A DNA stretch of 64,000 bases from Streptomyces sp. CB02009 (GTDB lineage Bacteria > Actinomycetota > Actinomycetes > Streptomycetales > Streptomycetaceae): contig NZ_LIVV01000011.1 of assembly GCF_001905825.1 (NCBI RefSeq), forward strand, positions 84,696 through 148,695, written 5' to 3'. Shown here in pieces: positions 1 to 8,318 of the stretch. Made by a program: the position numbers and the translations under genes. The first letter of the stretch is position 1. Each line of letters begins with the position of its first letter. Below the pieces are notes generated by a model that was not told the origin of the DNA, did no database searches, and saw nothing but the letters and a program-made list of their open reading frames with translations.

Positions 1-300
1 GTCCGTCGTCGGGTCCGTCGTCGGGTCCGTCGTCGGATCGGTGGTCGGGTCGGTCGTCGGATCGGTCGTCGGACCCGTGGTCGGGTCCGTCGTGGGATCC
101 GTCGTCGGGTCCGTCGTGGGGTCGGTTGTCGGGTCGGTGGTCGGGTCCGTCGTCGGGTCGGTGGTCGGATCGGTCGTCGGGTCCGTCGTGGGATCGGTCG
201 TCGGATCCGTCGTCGGCGTCGGAGTCGGGTCCGTCGTCGGATCGGTCGTCGGCGTCGGAGTCGGATCCACCGTCGGGTCCACGGTCGGCGACGGGGTCGG
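1..300 (-). repeat. 12-nt tandem repeat coding for TTDP units
   Basis: Read on the minus strand this stretch is an array of 12-nt units of the form ACG ACG GAC CCG (Thr-Thr-Asp-Pro), about twenty of them, mixed with a few TPTP and VDP variants near 200-290. Codon use varies slightly between units. The array is in frame with the HtaA-domain gene and continues past the window edge. A Pro/Thr-rich stalk of this kind usually spaces a surface domain from the cell wall; that role is inferred. Confidence 0.85.
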
Positions 301-972
301 CGGGGTGGTCGGCGGCGGGGTCGTCGGGCGGCTGCCCGCCTTCACCGTGAGCGTGGCCGCGTCGAGCGCGTCGCCCTCCTTGTAGAAGCCCGCGAACGCC
401 GCCGCGCCGTCCTTCGTCAGCTTCGCCGGTATGTCCTTGAACACCATCGCGCCGCCCGCGCCCTGGCCGGGACGGATGCCGGTCATGTCGAGCGCGGCGA
501 AGGCGATGTCCTCGCGGGTGCTGAAGGAGCCGTCCTTCTCCTTGGTGACGACGTCGGCGGTGATCTCGCCGGTCGGCGTCACCACGCCCTTCGTCGAGAG
601 CTTGACGTCCGAGATCAGGATGTCGAGGGCGCCCTCGTGGGCCTCGAAGTGGACGCTGCCCTTGAAGTCGGTGGCGGTGCCGTGGGTGCCCATGTCGTAG
701 GTACCGGTGCCGTCGACGAAGGTGAAGACGCCGTTGTTCGCGGCCTGGGTGGCACCGCCGGCGACGGTGGTCTTCCCGTGGGCGAAGGGCATGGCGAGGT
801 AGGAGCGGAAGGACTGCTTGATGCCCCAGTCCAGGGTGCCGTCGACGAGCGTCATCGGGGGCGCGCCCTCGGCCGCCGCGGGCAGCGCGAGGACGACGGC
901 GCCCGTGCCCAGGGCGGCGGCCGTGGCGACGGCGGCGGCCAGGGTGACGGAACGGCGCAAGGGGATGGCCAT
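1..972 (-). CDS. HtaA-domain cell-surface heme-binding protein, C-terminus cut by window edge
   Basis: Secreted heme-binding protein of the HtaA family, which in Corynebacterium takes up heme at the cell surface and passes it to HmuTUV. The ATG at 972 follows an AGGAGAAC ribosome-binding site. A signal peptide is followed by one HtaA domain with the motifs LDWGIKQSFRSYL and GTGTYD. After about residue 215 comes a Thr/Pro/Asp tail built of TTDP units that runs off the left edge, so the end of the protein is unknown. It lies 63 nt downstream of the larger htaA-like gene and is probably cotranscribed from the same iron-box promoter. Family assignment is firm; heme specificity is inferred from the hmu neighbours. 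Confidence 0.85.
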   Translation of the reverse strand, partial: MAIPLRRSVTLAAAVATAAALGTGAVVLALPAAAEGAPPMTLVDGTLDWGIKQSFRSYLAMPFAHGKTTVAGGATQAANNGVFTFVDGTGTYDMGTHGTATDFKGSVHFEAHEGALDILISDVKLSTKGVVTPTGEITADVVTKEKDGSFSTREDIAFAALDMTGIRPGQGAGGAMVFKDIPAKLTKDGAAAFAGFYKEGDALDAATLTVKAGSRPTTPPPTTPPTPSPTVDPTVDPTPTPTTDPTTDPTPTPTTDPTTDPTTDPTTDPTTDPTTDPTTDPTTDPTTDPTTDPTTDPTTGPTTDPTTDPTTDPTTDPTTDPTTD

Positions 973-1035
973 GACGGGGTTCTCCTAGGGACGCGGGGGC
1001 GCAAGGGGGGTGCGCGGGAAGGGAGGTGCGGGGGC

Positions 1036-2502
1036 TCAGACCGTGGGGGTGCGGCCGGTACGGCGACGGCGTACGGCACCGAGGACGGCCAGTGCGGCGA
1101 CGAGCAGCACACCCGCGGCGATCGCGAGGTAGGTGCCCGTGGACGAGGAGGGGGACTCGGCGGACGCGGCGGCGGGGGCGGCGGCCGCGGAGGCGGTGGC
1201 GGCGGGGGCGGCCGGCGCCGACGGGGTGGCGGTCTGCGCGGCCTCGCTGCCGAGGTCCGGGAGGGCGGGCAGCGCGGCCTCGGCGTCGACGGTGACGGCG
1301 AGGGACACCGGGTCCATCGCGGTCCCGGCCTTGTACATCCCGCCGAAGGCCTTGGCGCCGCCCTCGGTGAGGGTGGCGGGGGCCTCGGTGACGGCGGCGA
1401 GGCCGTTCTTCGGCGTGAAGTCCCGGGCGGCGAAGGTGACGAGGGGGACGGCCCTGTCGGTCTTCCCGGCGCTCGTGACGTCGGCGCTGAGGGTGCCGGT
1501 GCCGCCGGTGACCTTGACGGCGACCTTGCCGAGGGTGAGGTCGAGGTGGGCGCCGGTGAAGCGGACGCTGCCCGCGAAGGCGGCGTCGAGGGTGCCCTTC
1601 TTCGGGTCGTACGTGCCCTTGCCGTTGGTGAAGCGGAAGAGCGCGCCGCCGTCCTGGGCTCCGTCGGCGAGCGTCCACCTGCCCTGGGAGATGGCGCCGG
1701 TGACGTATTCGCGGAAGGTGCGGCGGACGCCCCAGTCGACCGCGGCGGCCCGGAGGGAGCCGGTGCGTGACGGCGCCTTGGAGGAACTCGCCTTGGGCGA
1801 CGGGCTCGTGGAGGGCCGTGTGGTCGGGTCGGACGGCGCGGTGGTGGTCGGCGGGTTCGTCGGGGCCTGCTGCCGCGGTGTCCTGACGTCGACGCTGAGG
1901 CTGACGGGGTCGAGCGCGGTGCCGGCCGGGTAGTAGCCGGCGAAGGCGGAGGCGCCCTGCGGGGTGAGGGTGGCGGGCACGCCGGCGAGGGAGACCGGGC
2001 TGCCTCCGCCGCGCATGTCGATGCCGCCGAGGCCGAGGGTGGCGAGCGGCACCTGCGACGAGGTGGTCACGCGGCCGCTGCCCTTGGCCTTGCTCGCCAT
2101 GTCGGCGTAGAGGGTGCCGCTGCCGCCCTGGATCCGGATCCGGGGGCGGCTGATGGTGAGGTCGAGCTCGTTCGTGCCGTCCGCCTTGCGGTGGCCGGTG
2201 AAGTGGACGCCGCCGGAGAAGGCGGCTTCGAAGGCGCCGGTCGCGGGGTCGTAGGTGCCCTGCGCGGAGTGGAAGCGGAACTGGCTGCCGCCGATGGTGG
2301 CGGCTCCGCCGGTGAGGCCCCAACTGCCTTGGGCGATGGGCCCGGTGACGTAGCTCTGGAAGGAGGACTTGATGCCCCAGTCGAGTCGTCCGCCGTTCAC
2401 CGTGCGGCTCTCCGCGTGGGCCGCGCCGGCCGGGACGAGGGCGGCGAGCAGGGCCGCGAACAGGGTCACGGCGAGCGCGCGGGCGGGTCTGGACAGCATC
2501 AT
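1036..2502 (-). CDS. htaA: Two-domain HtaA heme-binding surface protein with C-terminal membrane anchor
   Basis: Heme-capture protein of 488 aa. A signal peptide (residues 1-31, ending AHA) is followed by HtaA domain 1 (about 35-195, starting RLDWGIKSSFQSYV), a Pro/Thr/Ser linker (about 210-250), HtaA domain 2 (about 253-415, starting AVDWGVRRTFREYV), an Ala-rich linker, and a C-terminal transmembrane helix with an Arg-rich cytoplasmic end (GAVRRRRTGR). No LPXTG sorting motif is visible, so it is probably a membrane anchor. The start at 2502 follows GGAGGGG. It is divergent from hmuT across an iron box. Domain 1 and the neighbouring single-domain protein carry V-H-F where domain 2 has V-R-F. 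Confidence 0.9.
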   Translation of the reverse strand: MMLSRPARALAVTLFAALLAALVPAGAAHAESRTVNGGRLDWGIKSSFQSYVTGPIAQGSWGLTGGAATIGGSQFRFHSAQGTYDPATGAFEAAFSGGVHFTGHRKADGTNELDLTISRPRIRIQGGSGTLYADMASKAKGSGRVTTSSQVPLATLGLGGIDMRGGGSPVSLAGVPATLTPQGASAFAGYYPAGTALDPVSLSVDVRTPRQQAPTNPPTTTAPSDPTTRPSTSPSPKASSSKAPSRTGSLRAAAVDWGVRRTFREYVTGAISQGRWTLADGAQDGGALFRFTNGKGTYDPKKGTLDAAFAGSVRFTGAHLDLTLGKVAVKVTGGTGTLSADVTSAGKTDRAVPLVTFAARDFTPKNGLAAVTEAPATLTEGGAKAFGGMYKAGTAMDPVSLAVTVDAEAALPALPDLGSEAAQTATPSAPAAPAATASAAAAPAAASAESPSSSTGTYLAIAAGVLLVAALAVLGAVRRRRTGRTPTV

Positions 2503-2526
2503 GGAACCCCTCCGAGGGCTGGCAAG

Positions 2527-2545
2527 TGAGGTAAGGCTAACCTAA
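2527..2545. promoter_or_regulatory. Iron box (DmdR/IdeR-type) between htaA and hmuT
   Basis: TGAGGTAAGGCTAACCTAA matches the actinobacterial DtxR-family consensus TTAGGTTAGGCTAACCTAA at 17 of 19 positions. It lies 25 nt upstream of htaA (minus strand) and 94 nt upstream of hmuT (plus strand), so one Fe(II)-bound repressor dimer pair could silence both directions under iron sufficiency. The regulator is not in the window. Confidence 0.85.
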
Positions 2546-2639
2546 ACTACGTCGAGCCTCGGCTGGAATCCCCGGCGACGAACTCGTCCGACCAGAACCA
2601 CGGCAGTACGAAGCGGAACGAACGACAGGACGGTGTCCG

Positions 2640-3665
2640 GTGCGCAGAACTCGCCTGGCGGGAGCGCTGACAGCAGTGCTAGCCCTGGCCCTCATGGCGA
2701 CCGGCTGCGGTGGCGCAGCCGGCGACGGGACCGGAAACGGAAGCGGAAGAAAGTCGTCCGCAACCGATACGTCCACCACGGCCCGCGACCGGGTCGAGCC
2801 GCTCGCCGACCCGGTCGCACCCCGGCTCCCCGCCACCGTCCCCTCGGCCGACGGACGCACGGTCACCGTCACCTCCACCGACCGGATCGTGCCGCTCAGC
2901 GGCTCCCTCAGCGAGATCGTCTTCACCCTCGGCCTCGGCCCGAAGGTCGTCGCCCGGGACATCACCGCCACCTTCGAACAGGCCGCGAAGCTCCCGGTGG
3001 TGACCCGCGCCCACGACGTCTCCGCCGAGAGCGTGCTCTCGCTGCGGCCCACCGTCGTCCTCGCCGAGGGCACCACGGGACCGGCCGAGGCCATCGCGCA
3101 GATCCGGGACGCGGGCATCCCGCTCGTCGTCGTGAAGCCCGCGAAGGCACTCTCCGACGTCGGCACGCGGATCGACGCGGTCGCCGCCGCCCTGGGCGTA
3201 CCGGACTCCGGCACGGCGCTCAGGAAGCGCACCCAGGAGCGGATCGACGCGGTACGGAAGGGCATTCCCGCCCGCGCGGAGAAGCCCCGGGTGGCCTTCC
3301 TCTACGTCCGCGGCACGGCCGCCGTCTATCTGCTCGGCGGCGCCGAGTCCGGCGCGAGCTCGCTCCTGGAGGCCGCGGGGGCGATCGACGCGGGCAAGGA
3401 GTCCGGTCTCACCAAGGACTTCACCCCGATCACCAGCGAAGCCCTGGCGAAGGCCGCCCCCGACGCGATCCTCGTCATGAGCAAGGGACTCACCTCCGTC
3501 GGCGGGATCGACGGCCTGGTGAAGGTCCCCGGCGTCGCCGAGACCCCGGCCGGCGCCGACCGCCGGGTCGTCACCGTCGACGACGGCGTCCTCCTCAACT
3601 ACGGCCCGCGCACCGACCAGGTCCTGACCTCCCTGGTCGGCCAGTTGTACGGGGAGAAGAAGTGA
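2640..3665 (+). CDS. hmuT: Heme ABC transporter substrate-binding lipoprotein
   Basis: Extracellular heme-binding component of the HmuTUV importer, 341 aa. GTG start at 2640 with AGGA about 9 nt upstream. The signal peptide ends in a lipobox, MATGC, with the lipid-modified Cys at residue 23. The rest is a class III periplasmic-binding fold (TroA/FecB type), with the family's characteristic stretch RIVPLSGSLSEIVFTLGLGP near residue 80. It is the first gene of a tight operon and overlaps hmuU by 4 nt (GTGA). Iron control through the box at 2527 is expected. Assignment to heme rather than siderophore rests on the adjacent HtaA genes. Confidence 0.92.
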   Translation: MRRTRLAGALTAVLALALMATGCGGAAGDGTGNGSGRKSSATDTSTTARDRVEPLADPVAPRLPATVPSADGRTVTVTSTDRIVPLSGSLSEIVFTLGLGPKVVARDITATFEQAAKLPVVTRAHDVSAESVLSLRPTVVLAEGTTGPAEAIAQIRDAGIPLVVVKPAKALSDVGTRIDAVAAALGVPDSGTALRKRTQERIDAVRKGIPARAEKPRVAFLYVRGTAAVYLLGGAESGASSLLEAAGAIDAGKESGLTKDFTPITSEALAKAAPDAILVMSKGLTSVGGIDGLVKVPGVAETPAGADRRVVTVDDGVLLNYGPRTDQVLTSLVGQLYGEKK

Positions 3666-4759
3666 CGGCGCTCCAGGAGACCCCGCCGGCCCTCGGCAAG
3701 GACCTGCCGCCGCAGGCGCCTCCCGCCGCCCGGCCGCGCACCGCCGCCCTCCTCACCGGCGGCCTCCTCGCCGTCCTGCTCCTCCTCGCCCTGCTCTCCG
3801 CCGGGATCGGGGCGTACGAGATCCCGCTCGGCGACGTCCTCGCCTCCGTGCAGCACCGGATCGGGCTCGGCGGACACGGCCTCGACCGCACGGCCGAGAG
3901 CGTCCTGTGGAACATCCGGCTCCCCCGGGTCGTCCTCGCCGTCCTCGTCGGCGCCTCGCTCGGCTGCGCGGGCGCCCTCATGCAGGGCGTGTTCGGCAAC
4001 CCGCTCGCCGAGCCCGGCGTCATCGGCATCTCGGCGGGCGCGGCCGTCGGCGCGGTCGGCGCCATCGCCCTCGGCCTCACCTTCCTCGGCAACTGGACGG
4101 TGACGGTCTGCGCGTTCGTCGCCGGCCTCGCCACCGTGCTCCTCGTGTACGCGATGTCCCGCTCCGGCGGCCGTACGGAGGTGGTGACGCTGATCCTCAC
4201 CGGGATCGCGGTGAACGCCTTCGCGGGCGCGCTCATCGGCCTGTTCATCTTCTTCGCCGACAACGCCCAGGTCACCCAGATCACCTTCTGGCAGCTCGGC
4301 TCGCTCGCCCAGGCCACCTGGCCGAAGGTCCTCGCCGTGCTGCCGTGCGCGCTCGCCGGCCTCGTCGTCGCCCCCTTCTACGCCCGCAGGCTCGACCTGC
4401 TCGCCCTCGGCGAGCGGCCCGCCCGCCATCTCGGCGTGGACGTGGAGCGGCTGCGGATCGCCCTCGTGCTCGTGGTGGCGCTGCTGACGGCGGCCGCCGT
4501 CGCGGTGGCCGGGATCATCACCTTCGTCGGGCTGCTCGTCCCGCATCTGCTGCGGATGGCGAACGGCCCGGGCCACCGCTTCCTGGTGCCGGGCAGCGCA
4601 CTCGGCGGCGCGGTCGTCCTCACGGCCGGCGACCTCGCGGCCCGTACCCTCGCGGCCCCGGCCGAGCTTCCCCTGGGCGTCCTCACCGCCCTCCTCGGCA
4701 GCCCGTTCTTCTTCTGGCTGCTGCGCAGGACCCGTCGCAGGCAAGGTGGTTGGGCATGA
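3662..4759 (+). CDS. hmuU: Heme ABC transporter permease (FecCD family)
   Basis: Inner-membrane permease of the heme importer, 365 aa, about ten transmembrane helices. GTG start at 3662 overlaps the hmuT stop, which fixes the N-terminus; the same frame is open far upstream but only by chance. FecCD hallmarks are present: IRLPRVVLAVLVGASLGCAG, GNPLAEPGVIGIS and the cytoplasmic coupling region GVDVERLR, then a GIITFVGLLVPHLLR helix. The stop overlaps the hmuV start (ATGA), implying translational coupling and equal production of permease and ATPase. Confidence 0.93.
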   Translation: MTALQETPPALGKDLPPQAPPAARPRTAALLTGGLLAVLLLLALLSAGIGAYEIPLGDVLASVQHRIGLGGHGLDRTAESVLWNIRLPRVVLAVLVGASLGCAGALMQGVFGNPLAEPGVIGISAGAAVGAVGAIALGLTFLGNWTVTVCAFVAGLATVLLVYAMSRSGGRTEVVTLILTGIAVNAFAGALIGLFIFFADNAQVTQITFWQLGSLAQATWPKVLAVLPCALAGLVVAPFYARRLDLLALGERPARHLGVDVERLRIALVLVVALLTAAAVAVAGIITFVGLLVPHLLRMANGPGHRFLVPGSALGGAVVLTAGDLAARTLAAPAELPLGVLTALLGSPFFFWLLRRTRRRQGGWA

Positions 4760-5655
4760 CATCGGTACGTCTCCGGGGGCTGCTCCCCGCACTCGCGCAG
4801 CGGCGCACCCGCGTCCTGCCCGCCGCCGCCGCTCCGGGCGGGACGGTCGCCGAGGCCGTCGGCGTACGGGTCGAACGCGCCGGCCGGGCCGTGCTGGACG
4901 ACGTCGGCATCGAGGTGCGGGCCGGAGAGGTCCTCGCCCTGGTGGGGCCCAACGGGGCCGGCAAGTCGACCCTGCTCGCCGCGCTCGCCGCCGATCTCGT
5001 ACCGAGCGCCGGAGAGGTACGGATCGAGGGCCGGCCGGCGGCCGCCTGGACGCCCGGCGAACTCGCCCTGCGGCGGGCGGTGCTGCCGCAGGACGCCGCG
5101 CTCTCCTTCCCCTTCGCCGTCGGCGACGTGGTGCGGATGGGCCGGGCCCCGTGGGCCGGGACCGAGCGCGAGGACGAGGACGAGGCGGCGGTCGCCGGGG
5201 CGATGGCGGCCACCGAGGTCGAGGCCTTCGCCGGGCGCCCCTTCTCGGCGCTGTCGGGCGGCGAGCGGGCCCGGGTCGCGCTGGCCCGGGTGCTGGCCCA
5301 GCGGACCGGCCTCCTGCTGCTCGACGAACCGACGGCCGCGCTCGACCTGCGCCACCAGGAACTGGTCCTGCGGGTCTGCCGGGAGCGGGCGGCGGCCGGG
5401 GACGCCGTGGTGGTCGTGCTGCACGACCTCGGGCTCGCGGCGGCCCACGCGGACCGGGTCGCGGTGCTGCACGACGGACGGATCGCGGCGGAGGGGCCGC
5501 CGTCGGAGGTCTTCGGCGAGGAGTTGCTGAGCCGGGTCTACCGGCAGCCCGTGGAGGTCTTCCCGCACCCGCGGACCGGGGTCCCGCTCGTCGTGCCGAA
5601 GCGCGCCCACGCCACCACGCGACGAACAGCGAATCGGACAATTCGACACTCTTGA
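4756..5655 (+). CDS. hmuV: Heme ABC transporter ATP-binding protein
   Basis: Cytoplasmic ATPase that powers HmuTU, 299 aa. Walker A is GPNGAGKST near residue 63, the Q-loop is near LPQDA, the signature is LSGGE near residue 170, Walker B is LLLLDEPTAALD, and the switch His is in VVLHDLGLAA. The N-terminus carries about 35 extra residues compared with Gram-negative HmuV. ATG at 4756 overlaps the hmuU stop. Last gene of hmuTUV; no strong terminator is visible before the efe operon. Confidence 0.93.
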   Translation: MTSVRLRGLLPALAQRRTRVLPAAAAPGGTVAEAVGVRVERAGRAVLDDVGIEVRAGEVLALVGPNGAGKSTLLAALAADLVPSAGEVRIEGRPAAAWTPGELALRRAVLPQDAALSFPFAVGDVVRMGRAPWAGTEREDEDEAAVAGAMAATEVEAFAGRPFSALSGGERARVALARVLAQRTGLLLLDEPTAALDLRHQELVLRVCRERAAAGDAVVVVLHDLGLAAAHADRVAVLHDGRIAAEGPPSEVFGEELLSRVYRQPVEVFPHPRTGVPLVVPKRAHATTRRTANRTIRHS

Positions 5656-5758
5656 CCGGCCCTTGACCACTCCATGAGAACCCCATGAAGCCCCTGTGAT
5701 CCCGCCGTGTCCGGTCCGCCGGACCTGAGAGCTGAATCACTGGACGACCGGGTATGGC

Positions 5759-5777
5759 TGAGGTAAGCCTCGGTTAA
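5759..5777. promoter_or_regulatory. Candidate iron box upstream of efeO
   Basis: TGAGGTAAGCCTCGGTTAA keeps the left half of the DtxR-family iron box (AGGTnAG) but matches the full consensus at only about 12 of 19 positions. A second half-site (TTAGGTCCGCCTCAG) follows directly, and the whole stretch is bounded by CTGAGG...CCTCAG. It lies 45 nt before the efeO start. Iron control of efe genes is expected, but this site is degenerate. Confidence 0.55.
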
Positions 5778-5821
5778 GTTAGGTCCGCCTCAGTCCCCGT
5801 CCCCGTGTTTCTGGAGTCTCC

Positions 5822-6976
5822 ATGCGAGCCGTTCGCCTCTCCGTCGTCACCGCCGCCGCGACCGCGGCGGCCCTGGCCGCCGTCACGGGCTGCACCGAGA
5901 AGAGCGACGCGAAGGCGGACGACGGCACGATCACCGTGGTCGCCAAGGACGACTCCTGCGAGGTCTCCAAGAAGGACTTCCCGGCGGGCCACGTGCAGCT
6001 GTCCGTCGAGAACCGCGGCTCCAAGGTCACCGAGGTCTACGTCCTCTACCCCGACGACCGCATCGTCACGGAGCGCGAGAACATCGGCCCCGGCACCAAG
6101 GCCAGTCTGACCGCCGAGATCAAGGCCGGCGACTACGAGATCGCCTGCAAGCCCGGCATGGTCGGCGACGGCATCCGGCAGCAGGTCAAGGCCACCGGCG
6201 GCGCCGCCGCCGTCAAGCGCTCCCCCGAGATGGACGCCGCAGTCGCCGCCTACCGCCAGTACGTCCAGGCACAGGCCGACGCGACCCTGCCCAAGGTCAA
6301 GGTCTTCACCGACGCCGTCCGCGCCGGGGACGTCGAGGCCGCGAAGAAGGCCTACGCCGAGTCCCGCATCGGCTGGGAGCGCACCGAGCCGGTCGCCGAG
6401 TCCTTCGGCGACATCGACCCCAAGGTCGACGTCCGCGAGGACGGCCTGGAGGACGGCCAGGACCCGGCCAAGGACTGGACCGGCTGGCACCGCCTGGAGA
6501 AGGCCCTCTGGCAGGACAAGAAGATCGGTGAGCGCGAGAAGCAGCTCGCCGACCTCCTCGACAAGGACCTCGCGGACTGGGTGAAGCGGGTCGGCAAGGC
6601 CGAGATCACCCCCACCTCGATGGCCAACGGCGCCAAGGAGCTCCTCGACGAGGTCGCCACCGGCAAGGTCACCGGCGAGGAGGAGCGCTACTCCCACACC
6701 GACCTCGTCGACTTCAAGGCCAACGTCGAGGGCGCGCAGAAGTCCTTCGACCTGCTCAAGCCGGTCGCCACCAAGAACGACCCGAAGCTCGTCGCCGACC
6801 TGGAGAAGCGGTTCGCCGCCCTGAACACGCTCCTCGACAAGTACCGCACCGACAAGAACAGCTACGTCTTCACCTCCTACGAGAAGGTCGGCAAGCCCGA
6901 GCGCAAGGAGCTGTCGGACGGCGTCAACGCGCTCGCCGAGCCGCTCTCCAAGCTCTCCGCCGCCGTCGTCAAGTAA
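5822..6976 (+). CDS. efeO: Iron uptake lipoprotein EfeO (cupredoxin plus M75 peptidase-like domain)
   Basis: Extracytoplasmic component of the EfeUOB elemental iron system, 384 aa. The signal peptide ends in a lipobox VTGC (Cys 24). An N-terminal cupredoxin-like domain (about 35-125) is followed by the EfeO/imelysin-like domain (about 135-380), which contains the family's metal-site motif HxxE at His223-Glu226 (HRLEKALW). It is thought to bind or oxidise Fe(II) and deliver Fe(III) to EfeU. First gene of efeO-efeB-efeU; a candidate iron box lies just upstream. Confidence 0.93.
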   Translation: MRAVRLSVVTAAATAAALAAVTGCTEKSDAKADDGTITVVAKDDSCEVSKKDFPAGHVQLSVENRGSKVTEVYVLYPDDRIVTERENIGPGTKASLTAEIKAGDYEIACKPGMVGDGIRQQVKATGGAAAVKRSPEMDAAVAAYRQYVQAQADATLPKVKVFTDAVRAGDVEAAKKAYAESRIGWERTEPVAESFGDIDPKVDVREDGLEDGQDPAKDWTGWHRLEKALWQDKKIGEREKQLADLLDKDLADWVKRVGKAEITPTSMANGAKELLDEVATGKVTGEEERYSHTDLVDFKANVEGAQKSFDLLKPVATKNDPKLVADLEKRFAALNTLLDKYRTDKNSYVFTSYEKVGKPERKELSDGVNALAEPLSKLSAAVVK

Positions 6977-7004
6977 CCGGCAGAGAGAGCGGGGAGGCGC
7001 GGAC

Positions 7005-8288
7005 GTGTCCGAGGAGACCCAGGAAGACCGGGAGACGCAGGCGGCCCGGGCCGCCGCGCCCTCCCGCCGCACCGTCATCGCCGCGGGCGGTGCCGGGCTC
7101 GCGCTCGGTGCCGCCGCGGCGGGCGGCGCCGCCGCCCTGCTGGCCCGGGACGGGGACACCCCGGTACCGGTCGCCGACAGCGGCGCGGCCGTGCCGTTCC
7201 ACGGCCCGCACCAGGCCGGCATCGCCACCGCCGTCCAGGACCGGCTGCACTTCGCGGCCTTCGACGTGACGACGACCGACCGCGCCGAACTGGTCCAGCT
7301 CCTCAAGGACTGGACGCGGGCGGCCGAGCGCATGACCGCGGGCGCCGAGGTCGGCGAGGGCGCGTACGGCGGCCTCCCGGAGGCGCCGCCGGACGACACC
7401 GGAGAGGCCCTCGGCCTCAAGCCCTCGCGCCTCACCCTCACGATCGGCTTCGGCCCCACGCTCTTCGACGGGCGCTTCGGGCTGAAGGACAAGCAGCCCG
7501 GGGCCTTGGTGGACCTTCCCAAGTTCCCGGGCGACAACCTGGATCCGGCGCGCAGCGGCGGCGACCTCTGCGTCCAGGCGTGCGCCGACGACCCGCAGGT
7601 CGCCGTGCACGCCATCCGGAACCTGGCACGGATCGGCTTCGGCAAGGTCGCGGTGCGCTGGTCACAACTGGGCTTCGGCAAGACGTCCTCGACGACCCCG
7701 GACGCCCAGACCCCCCGCAACCTCTTCGGCTTCAAGGACGGCACCCGCAACATCGCCGGCACCGAGACCGAACGGCTCGCGCGGCACGTCTGGGTCTCCG
7801 GCAAGGACGCGGAGGGTCCCGCCGCCTGGATGGACGGCGGCTCGTACCTCGTCGCCCGCCGCATCCGGATGAACGTCGAGACCTGGGACCGCACCCCGCT
7901 CGCCGAGCAGGAGGACATCTTCGGCCGCGACAAGCGCGAGGGCGCGCCCGTCGGCAAGGCCAAGGAGCACGACGAGCCGTTCCTGAAGGCGATGAAGCCG
8001 GACTCCCACGTCCGGCTCGCCCACCCGGACACCAACGCCGGGGCGACCATCCTGCGCCGCGGCTACTCCTTCACCGACGGCACGGACGGCCTCGGCCGCC
8101 TGGAGGCCGGGCTGTTCTTCCTCGCGTACCAGAAGGACGTGCGGACCGGCTTCATCCCGGTGCAGACCTCCCTGTCCCGGGCCGACGCCCTCAACGAGTA
8201 CATCCAGCACGTGGGTTCGGCGCTGTTCGCGATCCCGCCGGGCGTCCGGGACAAGGGCGACTGGTGGGGCCGGGCGCTGTTCTCGTGA
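7005..8288 (+). CDS. efeB: Tat-exported DyP-type heme peroxidase / deferrochelatase EfeB
   Basis: Heme-dependent dye-decolourising peroxidase of 427 aa, exported folded. GTG start at 7005 with GGGGAGG 7 nt upstream. A twin-arginine signal (SRRTVIAAGG, from residue 20) precedes the DyP domain. The catalytic GxxDG motif is GFKDG at 242-246, and the likely proximal heme His is near 340 in LAHPD. The family is proposed either to oxidise Fe(II) for EfeU or to free iron from heme; the second role would fit this locus, which also imports heme. 28 nt after efeO and 30 nt before efeU. Confidence 0.93.
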   Translation: MSEETQEDRETQAARAAAPSRRTVIAAGGAGLALGAAAAGGAAALLARDGDTPVPVADSGAAVPFHGPHQAGIATAVQDRLHFAAFDVTTTDRAELVQLLKDWTRAAERMTAGAEVGEGAYGGLPEAPPDDTGEALGLKPSRLTLTIGFGPTLFDGRFGLKDKQPGALVDLPKFPGDNLDPARSGGDLCVQACADDPQVAVHAIRNLARIGFGKVAVRWSQLGFGKTSSTTPDAQTPRNLFGFKDGTRNIAGTETERLARHVWVSGKDAEGPAAWMDGGSYLVARRIRMNVETWDRTPLAEQEDIFGRDKREGAPVGKAKEHDEPFLKAMKPDSHVRLAHPDTNAGATILRRGYSFTDGTDGLGRLEAGLFFLAYQKDVRTGFIPVQTSLSRADALNEYIQHVGSALFAIPPGVRDKGDWWGRALFS

Positions 8289-8318
8289 CACTCCACGCAA
8301 CCCCGGGAGGGAACCGGC

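Noticed and set aside
1..300. Possible CRISPR array because of regular repeats
   Set aside because: Units are 12 nt, contiguous, without unique spacers, and in frame with a coding sequence.
41..385. Plus-strand frame encoding Val-Gly-Ser-Val repeats
   Set aside because: It is the antisense of the TTDP repeat in the HtaA gene, has no ribosome-binding site or recognisable domain, and exists only because the repeat has no stop codons on either strand.
2633..3661. Upstream extension of hmuU to 708 aa
   Set aside because: The extension is an Arg-rich shadow of hmuT; the GTG overlapping the hmuT stop gives a normal 365-aa FecCD permease.
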